In this document: positions 34,494 through 45,407 of the stretch, piece after piece | Layout: every line of letters starts with the position of its first letter | Position numbering within the stretch: position 1 is the stretch's first letter | Notes under the pieces: generated by a model | Databases searched by the model: none | What the model was told of the DNA's origin: nothing | What the model saw: only the letters and a program-made list of their open reading frames with translations | Position numbers and translations under genes: made by a program | From: Tieghemiomyces parasiticus | Lineage: Eukaryota > Kickxellomycota > Dimargaritomycetes > Dimargaritales > Dimargaritaceae | Direction: 5' to 3' | Length of the DNA stretch: 64,000 bases | Assembly: GCA_027575765.1 (NCBI GenBank) | Contig: JANBPT010000001.1 | Coordinates: forward strand, 1-64,000

Positions 34494-35009
34494 TTATATA
34501 ATGGACAACATGTACACGACGATCAAGCTGGTTGCCGTACCCACGACAGCTAAAAAAGCCACAAAGTTACCAGCGGAGCGATAGTGGAGGTGTTCATGGA
34601 TCCGCAGCGGGGTTGTAGCCTTACGTACCAGCCCCGTGAGGGTAATGCATAGGCTAAGACCCAACATAACCAAGCCGATACGGTAGAGGTCGCTGCTAAA
34701 CGATTTGAAAATGACCAGACCGGCGGTGAGACTTCCCACCGCCGTGCGCCACATGGCGCCGTCCAGGGTACGTTCTTGAGCTAATTACGTAGAACACAGA
34801 GGACAGTGGCGGGTGCGTCATGTTAAGCTTCATAGGTCAGGGTTAATCAATGTAAATATGAGGGAGGGAGGGAGAGGGGGAGAAGACAGTCACTAGAGTA
34901 GGAGTGTGGAGGCGAGGGACTTACCGCGCATATCTAGACGCTGGTTGTCGGTTAGAGGGGTATCTTCCTCCGCCCGGGAGAACTGGGGCTCGGGCTGCCG
35001 TGGCGCCAT
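34494..35009 (-). CDS. Small DUF202-like three-pass membrane protein
   Basis: Two exons, 35009-34925 and 34780-34494, give 123 residues. The intron opens GTAAGT, closes TTAG and is phase 1. The N-terminal 30 residues are polar (MAPRQPEPQFSRAEEDTPLT). Then comes QERTLDGAMWRTAVGSLTAG, resembling the E-R-T-x-L-A-W-x-R-T start of the DUF202/VTC1 membrane fold. Three hydrophobic segments follow: about 42-60, 67-85 (IGLVMLGLSLCITLTGLV) and 106-123 (FVAFLAVVGTATSLIVVY). Basic residues between the second and third segments would face the cytosol. The function of this family is not established; VTC1 relatives belong to the vacuolar polyphosphate polymerase. The assignment is by motif and topology only. 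The real start could differ, since exon 1 is short. Confidence 0.72.
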
Positions 35010-35782
35010 GAGGAAAGTGTGGCGGGGCGAATGGGGGGGGAGGGAATGGGGTCAGGCGTAGTGTGGAAATGGTAGGGTAGGGTGTATTTGCAGACTGCGG
35101 GTGGGTTTGCTCAAGGTCTTGGGGCAGGTCTACCCGGTCACGTTGGTCTGAAAGTGGTCGAGAAACCAATGGGACGAGCACCAGTGGGGGGGGCAAGGAA
35201 AGATGCTAGGCCTAGTGGAATTAAGAAAATACTAATACAATAACGATAGACAGGTAAGAATGAGAGGTCAGTCACGGAATGGCTAGTGCGTGCACAGCCT
35301 GTCTATCATTAGTGATGGAGGTGGTGATGGTCTGGGGGGATAGGGCATTGCTACCGGCATGAATGTCGCAAGTGAAGGAAAGGTATGCAGGTTAGGTTGG
35401 AGGGGGGGTGATAACGTGAGACTGCGGTTGCTCAAAGCTTCCTTTCCTGTCTGCCGTTGTGGGGGAGGGGGATTCAGGGCCAGCGTGAGTTGGAATGGAC
35501 GGACAACGGGGCAGTGGTGGAGTGGTCAAGTTTAAACGTTTTCCCAAGGAGCGGTGGTGATTAAACATTCCGGTCGACAATGTGCTCCTTGTATCATATA
35601 CGCGTTAAGCACTGCCGTACTTGTTTGCCAGTCAAGCTATCAATATTATGATACACATCGTTGCTTCTCCATTCTTATTTAGCTCATTGCGTGGAATTGC
35701 CCACGACCCTACCCCCTTCAAACCCACCCATTGATAGGCACATTGCTCCAGCACTGCTTCCAACCTTCCGCGAGAGACCAAC
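35010..35782. promoter_or_regulatory. Divergent promoter region, DUF202-like gene and CENP-O
   Basis: 773 bp between divergent starts. Purine-rich on the plus strand near the DUF202-like gene. No named element recognised and no gene seen. Confidence 0.45.
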
Positions 35783-37650
35783 ATGAGCAGCCGCACCACG
35801 CCGGATGCCGACACGGCCGCGCTGCAGGCACGCCGTAAGTCTTCTCTCCTATCCTCATTTTACCTGGCCAAAGGAAGCCCGAGTCACTTTACGTGGTTAC
35901 AGGAAAACCGCTGTCCTGCTAAGCCGCCTCCAAAAGGCACCTACCTAACCCCCCCTCTAGACTTAGGGTTCCTTATTCTCAACTCCTGTGTACCATCTTC
36001 TTTTACAACCACCCTCACGAAATTCGTGGTCCCTTGCCAGTTCTTGAACTACGAACGCAGAAATTTCGACTCCTCCGCCGGCTGGCCCGGGAGGAAAGCC
36101 TAGTCAAACTAGAGGGAATCATTGACGAGGCTTACATCCAGACCGCCCTGGGCAACGACATCAGCTCCGATCGGACAAAGGTATGTAAGGCATCCGTGTC
36201 CCCACCTCCTCCCCATATGATAGTGGTTCAGTAGCATGGTACAGCGGGGGGGGCAGAGGGAGGGTAAGGAGGTCGACCCGTTGGTCGTGCATTTTATGCC
36301 ACGTCGCTAACCTATATTCCGTCCATTGCCCCTACCGTATATATTATCTTGCCTGCCACGGCCCGATTTAGCAACCCGACGTCGCCGGCGAGTGCCTTAG
36401 TCGGCAGTACGAAGACTACCATACGGGCTACCAGGTGACGGGCCGCACAGCATTTCCCGTTACCGACGACGTCGTCGGTATCCGCCTCGAAACGTTCTAT
36501 CAGGGTAAATCAGGTTTAGTAACTGTAAAGGAGCGGTGGGTCCCAGGGCTGCGTAATCACAGGCTTTAAAACAAGAATTGTACCAGAATGTATAGGGGGG
36601 TAGGTCGCCCGTGTCAATCGTTCGTAGCTTGTACATTATGCAACTAATCACCTGAATTTCCGCACGCCAATCTACTCTCCCCCCCACCAACGGTTCACGG
36701 ATAGGTTCCTATTACGAGCCCTACTTTTTCTTCCTTCGTATGGCAGGCACCCCGCCGAAACTGACACTGTTCCGACACACCCTCCCGCCCATTGTGGACC
36801 TCGATCCCCTTCGACCGCTACTTAATCAAGACATTCATGTAAGGCTCTATCCCATAGCAAACACGCCCACGGACACATAACCACCCTCTTTCTCCACGTG
36901 CCGTACAGCACCCGATATTCTGAAAGATTCCGATTACAACGGTCAAAATATATACACCCACTCTGTTGTGACGTTTTATTTACTTCGTCCATTCGCCCAT
37001 CCATCACACACACACCACCCCTGCTTGTATCAGACCTTCCTAGACCGCGTGGATCCTTACCTGCAGGCGCTCGTCGCCCGACGCGAACAGGTGAACCGTG
37101 CCGCCCAGGCCTTATTGCTACAGACGATCGATACGAATGACGGATTCACGCACGTCAAGTTCACCGTCAAGACCGACGCAAGGTATAGAAATTGATTAAG
37201 TCCCAGAACTTGGGCCGGGTGGCTCCGTTTAATTGTCCCCGGTAGCTCTTTGGATCAGGCAAGCAGATTAACTAACCCCGTACCATCTATCCGCCTCTCT
37301 CTCTACCATTTTATCAATCTCCTGCTTCCATTCCTTCTCGACATAGCCCCGTCCATGGCTACGTGGTTTACGATCCCCCTTCTCTCGCGCGGCCGTCCCA
37401 GGTTTTGTTGGTGCGACCCGATAAGCTAGGTAAGTCGGTAATTGTACCTACTGGTGGCCCTAACCGGTTAGGTATTATAGCAGGTCGCCATGGATTCCAA
37501 CTCTCCCCCCCCCGTCTGACCGCTACTTGTCTGTGTTGTATACCCATTTCTCATTTGTCAGATGACCCTGACGTGGGACGCCTGTCTGACCGCGAGCAAC
37601 TATTTTACCGCCTAGATCTTGATAAGGCACTAGCGGAAGCCTTCTTTTAA
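35783..37650 (+). CDS. MCM21: Kinetochore protein CENP-O / Mcm21
   Basis: Seven exons join in phase: 35783-35834, 36041-36180, 36372-36504, 36747-36838, 37034-37182, 37347-37429 and 37562-37650, giving 245 residues. All six introns have GT-AG ends (mostly GTAAG/GTATG/GTAAA donors). The N-terminal 50 residues form a coiled coil (LQARLLELRTQKFRLLRRLA). The rest follows the CENP-O domain: YHTGYQVTGRTAFPV, GIRLETFYQG, LFRHTLPPIVDLDPL, LNQDIHTFLDRVDPYLQALVARREQV, FTHVKFTVKTDAR and an aspartate-rich end. CENP-O pairs with CENP-P (Ctf19 in yeast) in the COMA complex of the inner kinetochore and helps link centromeric chromatin to the outer kinetochore. The family call rests on the VTGRTAF and FRHTLPPIVDLDPL blocks. 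Confidence 0.85.
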
Positions 37651-38035
37651 ATAGCCCCCCCCCTACCCAAACACACTAGCCTGCACGATACGCGTAGGAC
37701 ACCTAAGATGGATACTTGTTCTAAAAAACTACTTGACAACGGTGATTGTCAATCAAGGCCACCGGGCTTAAAATTGAGTGTATGTATAGCCATTGTGTTA
37801 GAAAGCATGGTGGCTTCGAAGACGTGATGATGGGGGGCAGAAGAGAACAAGGGAAAAATAATGCGCGGAGAGGGGGAGGAGTGTAAAAATAATAATAAAA
37901 TAACGTAGGTTGTACCGATGAGATACCCCTAGGTATGTAGAAGAGGGAAGGAAAAAGTAACTAGACTGGTTACAGCGGCTGGAGGAGGTATGCTCTCCCC
38001 CCCCCCACACACACCCATCCACTGCCATTTCTTCC
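37651..38035. other. Convergent 3' flanks of CENP-O and beta-adaptin
   Basis: 385 bp with A/T-rich DNA (37840-37910) and a run of 10 C at 37997-38006 followed by a short CA repeat. No gene. Confidence 0.6.
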
Positions 38036-40216
38036 TTACAGGGCGATCAACAAATCGTCATTATCGGCCGGGGCCGATGCCGAGGAAGGGGGCGGGGAGG
38101 TCATGTGCCGGGGACTGGCGGCGGCGGACGGGGTCGCTGACGAACCCGGGCGTTGAGTTTGGCGGGCGGATGCTAGAGACGTCGCTGACACGACCTCCGT
38201 CCGGGCGTCGGCGGTGACAAACATGCGGGGCGGTTTGTGGTAGACGGAGGCGAGGGTACACAACTCACCGAGCAGCTCGTCGAGGAGGTCGGCCGGGAGG
38301 GCATGGCTGTCGACGGTGATGGTAGGTTTATCCGCCAGGACGATGGTGTTGGCGGCCTGTGGGTCGGTGGACAGGATACGCCAGTAGAGGTAGGCGCGAT
38401 CGCGAGTGTCCGGGCTGTCGCATTCCTCGGTGGCCACCTTGAGCACCCGGAGAACCAGCTCCTGGTTCTCCGCCGGCCGATGCAAAAACAGCTTGACCAC
38501 CGCCGTGATGAGCTGCAGCTGGACCACAGCATCCTCCTGTCCAAAGTTCTCCATGAAGGCCTCAAGGATCTCGTCGGCGTTTTCGATACGTGGGGTGTAC
38601 TCGCCAATGATCCAGATGAAGGACGCCTTCGTCTCGGGTTCGTCGATAATCTCCACACTCTTGCACAGCGTCGGGATGATGCCTTCGTACTTATTGGGAT
38701 ACTTGCGGAAGATATCCTTGATGACCACCACGGCCTCCTGGACCACATAGTTGATCCGCGTGGCTAGTAAGTCCAGCAGAATGTTGATGCACTTCTCGGA
38801 CGACCCCGGGATCTTGATGGCGCAAAACCCGATGGCCTTGATGGCCTTGCGCACAAAATCCACGTCCACCTCGTTGGCGTACTCCTTCAACTCGGCCAAT
38901 AGGTGGTCAAAGTTCTTTTCGTTGCCCAGACGCACCATAATGTCGAGCTTCTCGTACTTGACGTACAGCGGGTCGTTGTACTTGCAAAAGAAGACGCGCA
39001 TCTCCTTGCTGAGAATATCGGGCCGCTTCTGAAGGATCAGGTTGATGTTGCGCAGCGCTACGTACTGCACTTCCGGTGCCGACGAGAGCAGGGTGACGAG
39101 TGGCGGAGTCATCTTGCGCGCCAGCTGGGACTCCATGTCCGGATTGTTAATGTAGCCAAAGTACCTGAGCAGCACCTTGACCGCTGAGAGTACCACACTA
39201 CCGTTTACGTGTTGCAAACGGGGTACCACACGCTCACACACACCCTCGGCCTCGCGGGTCGACCCTGGCACGTAGGCAGCCACCGTCTCGAGGATAGTGA
39301 TCTGGCCCCACTCGGTGCACTCGTTGAGGGCGGCCAACAGCTTGTTGACCAGGGGCGGGTTGAGCTCAAACACACCCTGATCGGGAGTGCTGTCGTTGAT
39401 CTCGACCAGGGCGGTGACGGCGTTAGAGATCACCATCGGGTTGGCATCGGAGAGCAGCTCCTGCACGGCGGACAGGAACCCGTTCTCGATGGTGACGGCG
39501 GGAGCCACATCGTAGAGCTTGGCCACACAGATGGCGGCCGTCTTGCGGACGTAGGGGCTCTCATCCTTGAGGCACTTGCGCAGTGGGTCACAGAGATAGT
39601 CGATTATTTCTGACACCCGCAGGCACCCCATGGTCCGAATGGCCAGGGCGCGGATGAGCGGGTTGCTGTCGTCGGTATCCTTGACGAAGGTGTTGATGGC
39701 TAGGATCACCAACTCGGGCTTGGTCTTGGCGTAGTTGATGAGGTACAGGTAGATGAGCTTCTTGATCTCAAGGTCGTCCGTGTGCATATTCTTAAGTACG
39801 TCGGTGAAGAGGCCGCTCACGTCCTTGCCCACCGTCATGTTGGCGATGACCCGCTTGACGGCCTCCTTGCGCCGGTCTCGGTATTCGCTGTTGAGCTCCG
39901 AACGCAGCTCAAAGTTCTCGCCTACCAAGTTTAAAGGGTGAGTCGGTGGGGTAAGGAGAAGGGAGAGGAGGGTTAGCTATCATGCATATGCGGAAGAGGC
40001 CAATAGTGGAGTCCGTATGGCGGCAGGTTTGGTTCGGCTGCCGGCTCAGTGGCTCCAGCTGGGGAGGCCGTCCACAGACGCGCTTCGGGCTATCCATTAG
40101 ACCCTAGGAGCCGAGGACACTGTTAACGACGTACCCTTGCGTAAGGCGCTGACGATGCGGGAGCGGACGGCTTGCCCGATGTTGGTGATTTGGCTGGCGA
40201 CCGACGATGACGACAT
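38036..40216 (-). CDS. APL2: AP-1/AP-2 beta-adaptin, short form without ear
   Basis: Two exons, 40216-40135 and 39921-38036, give about 655 residues; the intron opens GTACGT, closes GTAG and is phase 1. Exon 1 ([20 protein letters not shown]) joins to [15 protein letters not shown], the expected beta-adaptin start. The HEAT-repeat trunk is complete: [69 protein letters not shown] and [13 protein letters not shown]. Beta-adaptin is a large subunit of the clathrin adaptor at the trans-Golgi and endosomes (AP-1) or plasma membrane (AP-2). After the trunk there are only about 90 residues, rich in Ser, Ala and Pro, ending DNDDLLIAL. No appendage domain follows, so the protein is shorter than yeast Apl1/Apl2 (700-726) and far shorter than animal forms (over 930). 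AP-1 versus AP-2 cannot be decided from this copy. Confidence 0.92.
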
Positions 40217-41460
40217 GGCTATGAATGTGGCAGAGTGAAGAGGTGATAACGCTAGGCTGCGCCGGGGGCCAGGAATAGAGGAACGCCGGTTGGGTGCGCG
40301 GCCGATATGCAGAGCAAAAATGCAGTGGCGAAGGACGGAGAGGCCGAGGCGAACAACTGAAAAATGATGTAGGCTAAGCGGGCTATCGAGATGGAACAAT
40401 GGGTGATGAGGGTAGGCAGCGTTGCGATGCAGCAGGAGGCGTGGCAAGGCACGGTGGTGGGATGATGTGGCGGACGGCGGTACGGATGCGGGAAGATGGG
40501 GGAAGTGGACACTTCTGTAACCAGTGGACCCCCGCGACGGGTCACGACACCGGAGGGGGGGGCTAGGACTAGTCACACTGGACCGGCCTGGGGGGCCCGA
40601 GGGCTAGGACTCTCATATGCTGGAGGCATAGCTTTCGATCCTTGCACCGCTGCCACTAAGCGCACGCTTGGAAGGCCAAGGTGTCTCTCACACCAGGGCT
40701 GGTATCATCGGTTAATCAAGGTTAACCGAACCCCACAGGCTGGCGACCCAGTCTATCAAATGACAGGGCAAGATTTCAAGTGGCGACGACTGGTCACGGC
40801 CAGTAGGGGATGCCATCGGCCACCCTAGGGCGGCTGGGTGGTCTGGCTGCCGCCCTGTACCGCATGCCAGGTGTAGTGTAGGCGCCGTTACGACTGACCG
40901 TTATGCAGCGCCAAATTTTAACGGCCCCGCATGGTGAGCCAACCAAAATTGTCGACTCCAAAAGGTAAACTCCGACTACATGGTCACGCGGTAGGGGCTC
41001 GAAGGTGGGCTGTAACAGGGCTAACTACAACCGAATACCCCAGCGAGTACATGTCGGGCACACCGCTGTGTGTGCGAGCTCCAAGGTCGGCCAAAGCCAG
41101 GGCAGTAGGCAAAGGGTCCACGCCCTATCTGCAGTTGTCCCCTGTCAAGGTCCCACTCAGACGCTCGTCCCGCCTATTCCGCCCCACCTATCCAGTGCCA
41201 CGTCGCTTGGCCCCTACAGGCCCTCCCCTCCAACCTGGGCGTGCTCATCTGCCCCGCCAGTTAGACCGCCTACTGTCCCAAAGCCTCTTCCTCGTACTAG
41301 GTTCATCAGCGACTGCCCTCGCGAAGTTCGCCATCTACGACCGTCATCCTAACCGCCCTCATCCGCTCAGCCCTGCCGGCCTTATCTCGTCCCCCTTCAT
41401 CCCTTCCCTCGTTGACTAAAACCTACATCGTTTCCCTAGGTAACCCCTCTACGGCCGACC
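40217..41460. promoter_or_regulatory. Divergent promoter region, beta-adaptin and SEC24
   Basis: 1.24 kb between divergent starts. The side next to beta-adaptin has no ATG on the minus strand for about 395 nt, and the side next to SEC24 has none on the plus strand from 41054 to 41460. Both look like long ATG-poor leaders. No named element recognised. Confidence 0.5.
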
Positions 41461-44400
41461 ATGCATCAGCAGCCGCCTCAGCAGCCGCCCCGTCCCTGGC
41501 AGGGCCAACCGCCTCCATCGCAAGGCCAACAACAGCAACAGCCAACTCGCCCCCCGCCAGGCTCCCAGCCACATCCCGGAGCTCCCTACCGCCCGGGCCC
41601 ACCGGGTGGCCAGCCCCGTCCCTTGCCAGCCCATCCGCCCGCACCTGGTCAGCCCCAAGCCTACCGTCCCAGTGCCTCAGGGCCGCATCCGCAGGCTGCC
41701 CCGGGCCGCCCAGCGCCCTATCCAGGTGCTCCGGGGCCTCGGCCACCGTACTCCGCGGGGGCTCCCGGCCAAGCCCAGCCCCGCCCGCAAGGTGAGTCAA
41801 TCCCGCCTCTTCCTGCACCAGGCACGCCTGTAACATACCGCTCACCCTCTGTTATTTCGATTCATCATTTGGACCAGCTAGGTACCCCAGCTAATCATTA
41901 TTTTATACTGCACCCTCCATATCCCTGTCACCTTGATTCGATCTGTCCCAGGTCACCCTTATCCGCCCCAGCAAGGCTATGGTCCGCGGCCTATGGCTCC
42001 GGGTCAGCAGCCGCCGCACCCGGGCAGCCGGGCTCTGTCCCCGCAGCAGCAACACCCTGCGCCCTACGGCCAGCCCGCGCCGGCCCCGTATTCTCAACCC
42101 CCCGGAGGTAACCCCGCCTACTACCGCCCGGCTCCTGCCCACCCAACCGCCCCTGCACAGCCAGCCGCCCCAGGGTCGCCCAACTTCTCCTCACCCATGG
42201 ACCAGCTATCAGGCCAGATGGGCGCCATGGGTCTAAACGCACCGGCCTCCCAGCCCCGCGGTGGACGGGCGAAGCGTGTCTACGCCCAGGAGACCGGGGC
42301 CGGTGCCGCCCCGCCGCCAGTTGCCGGCGGCCCGGGGTACCCTCCCACGAGTCCTGGACACGGCGCCCCTCATCCGGGGCAGCAGCCCGGCACGGCTCCG
42401 TACCAACCCTACGGTCCGTCCGCCCCTGCCGGCGGGGCCGCACCCTATGGCCAGCAGACTCACCACCCCCAGCACCACCAACCGGGCCCCGCGGCCCCGT
42501 CGTACGAGCAAGCCAAGCCCCGTATCGACCCAGACCAGATCCCTTCTCCGGTTCAGGTTCACGAGCGCGACCAGGCCCTGTACAGCGACACTCCCTACGT
42601 GACTTCCCTCAAGACCAACGTGCCGCTGGCCGCCACCCAGTTCCGAGCGATCGACGAGGGAAACGCCAACCCGCGCTTCGCCCGCATGACCATGTACAAC
42701 ATCCCGCAGACCGAGCAGCTGCTACGCGACTCAAACCTGCCATTGGGTATGATGATCCAACCCCTGGCCCCGTTACGGTACGATGAAACTCCGCTGGATG
42801 TGGTGGACTTTGGCGAAAAGGGTCCCATCCGGTGCGGCCGCTGCCGGGCTTATGTCAACCCGTACTTCACCTTCATTGAAGGTGGCCGGAAGTACGTGTG
42901 CAACCTGTGCCGCCACGAAAATGAGGTACCTGCCGAGTACTTTTACAACCTGGACATGACGGGCCGCCGTCTGGATTGGGAATCCCGTCCGGAACTACGC
43001 TGCGGTTCGGTCGAATTTGCCGCCACCCGCGAGTTTATCAATCTGGAACCGGCCCCGCTGTCGTACGTATTTGCCATCGACGTGTCGTGGAATGCCATCC
43101 AGAGCGGAATGCTCCGCGAGTGCGCGCGGGCTCTGCGCAACATCCTGTACGAGACGGAGGGGGGGCTCCACGCCGGCACCCGGGTGGGCCTGGTCACCTA
43201 CGATAAGACGGTCCACTTCTACAACCTGGCGGCCGGGCTGGAGCAGCCCCAGATGCTGGTATGCCCTGACGTGGACCACGTGTTCGTGCCCCTGCACCAC
43301 GGGTTCCTAGTGGACCCCCAGGAGTCGCGCGAGGTGATTGAGGCACTCCTGGATGGCCTGCCGACGATGTTCGAGGCTAACCGCACCGCCGAATCGGCCC
43401 TGGGCGCCGTGGTGCAGGCCTGCCAGAACGCACTGGCCAAGCGAGGCGGCAAGCTCATGATCTTCCAGGCCTCGTTGCCCAACTACGGACCGGGCGCTCT
43501 CAAGTCGCGTGACGATCCTAAGCTCTACAACGGCGATAAGGAGCGCACGCTGTTCGCGTCGCAGGACAAGTTTTACCCCAACCTGGCCGAGGCGTGCGTC
43601 GAATCCGGACTGAGTGTCAACCTATACCTGTTCCCCAACAGTTACATCGATGCGGCCACCCTGAGCAGCCTGAGCTCGCTGACCGGCGGGGATACCTACT
43701 TCTACCCCAACTTCTTGGCGGACCGCGACGGGCACCGGTTCGGTGAGGACCTCAAATTGGACCTGACCCGCGAGCACGGGTTCAACGGAGTGTTGCGTGT
43801 GCGCTGCTCGGACGGTCTGCGGATCGACGAGCACTACGGCAACTTCTTTATGCGTAACAATACGGACGTGGAACTGGCCGGGATCGACAGTGATAAGGCC
43901 ATCGGGGTGACGTTCCGTCACGATGGACAGCTGGACGAGAAGAATGACCTGTACTTCCAGATGGCGCTGTTGTATACAACGGCGGCGGGCCAGCGGCGGA
44001 TCCGGGTGCACAACCTGGCGGTACCCGTGACCGGCCTAATTGGCAACATGTTCCGCAACGCCGAGATGGACACGTCGGTCAACCTGCTGGCCAAAATGGC
44101 CGTGTCGGAGACGCTGGCTTTCCCGTTGCGGACGGTGCGGGACAAACTGAGCGACAAGTGCGTGCGGGTCCTGACGGCGTACCGGCGGCACTGTGCGGCC
44201 GGTAGTTCGCCCGGCCAGCTCATCCTCCCGGAGGCCTACAAACTGCTCCCGCTGTACGTGCTGGCCATGACCAAGACTAATGCGCTTCGCCCGGTCATGA
44301 CCTCGGTAGACCTGCGGGTGACCAGCATGCGGATGCTCAAGAGCATCAACGTGCAGCAGAGCACGTCGCTCTTTTACCCGCGTATCGTCCCGGTCCACCA

Positions 44401-44851
44401 GCTCGCCCCGGAACATGGGCAGTACGACGCCCAGGGACATATGCAGCTCCCCACGCTCGTCCGTGCCTCCTACGCCCGGCTGGATCCCGCCGGGGCCTAT
44501 CTGTTTGAGAACGGCCAAATCATGCGCCTGTGGCTCGGTCGCGAGGTGCCCACCACGTTCCTACAGGAGGCCCTGGGGGTTGCCAACCAGGCTGAGATTG
44601 ATGAGACCGCTACCGACCTGCCGGCCCTTGATACCCCGACCTCCCAGCAGGTCCGGGCCATCGTTGACCATATGCAGTCTCTGCGCACCCGCTACCTTCA
44701 GTTCCGGATCGTCCGCCAGGGTATGGGCCAGAGCGACGTGGATTTCGCCAGCCTGCTTACCGAAGACAAGACCACCGACGGTCAGTCCTACGTGGATTAC
44801 CTCTGCGATATCCACCGCCGTATCCAGATCGATATCAGCAAGTCGTACTAG
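41461..44851 (+). CDS. SEC24: COPII coat cargo adaptor SEC24
   Basis: Two exons, 41461-41791 and 41952-44851, give 1076 residues; the intron opens GTGAGT, closes CCCAG and is phase 1. The first 300 or so residues are Pro/Gln/Gly-rich and disordered, as in other SEC24 proteins. The zinc finger has its four cysteines at C405, C408, C427 and C430. The trunk starts at SYVFAIDVSW, and the beta-sandwich, helical (TNALRPVMTSVDLR) and gelsolin-like (GQIMRLWLGREVP) regions follow to the end (RIQIDISKSY). SEC24 binds cargo and pairs with SEC23 in the inner COPII coat at ER exit sites. Length and domain order are complete, and this is one of the surest calls in the window. It is divergent from beta-adaptin and convergent with the transporter. 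Confidence 0.96.
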
Positions 44852-45407
44852 TTTGAACGATGTGTAAAGTGATTATTTGTCACCCCACCTTACCTTACCT
44901 TCCCCGCACGCCCATCGGAAGCCAATGGGACTCTCCTCCCACTTTGTTTTTGTGATTTTGTTGTTTTTCTCGCCTTCGCCCTTATTTTTTTTGAAATCGC
45001 ACCCTCTCCGCTTCCCTCTCTTCTCGTTTTTTTTATATATCGTTTTACCATTTCATACCATCGACTCTTTTCTAGCTTCGACTCTACCATTTCGATAAAC
45101 CTTGTCCAATCCGTGCCTCACAATTGATAACAGTTCCCTGGTATTATTATTTGAGGGGAAAATGGGGTCATTGGCTTAAATGACAAGGTCAGTGATCTAT
45201 GCCAGATGTATTAACGTGCGTTAGCAATGGGGGAGGGGACACGGTAAAAAGTCCAAGATATATCGTACAAAAAGAATAGGTAAAAAAACAGTAGGAGGGA
45301 TAGTGATAGAAGGGGGGAGAGAGTGAGATAGACGAGTGGGGGGAACCGTGTTGATGAGGCTAGGGAATAAGAGCCGAGCGCACCCATCAAAGCATCCCTC
45401 GCGCAAC
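44852..45407. other. Convergent 3' flanks of SEC24 and the transporter
   Basis: 556 bp, T-rich on the SEC24 side (44940-45070) and A-rich towards the transporter. No gene seen. Confidence 0.6.
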
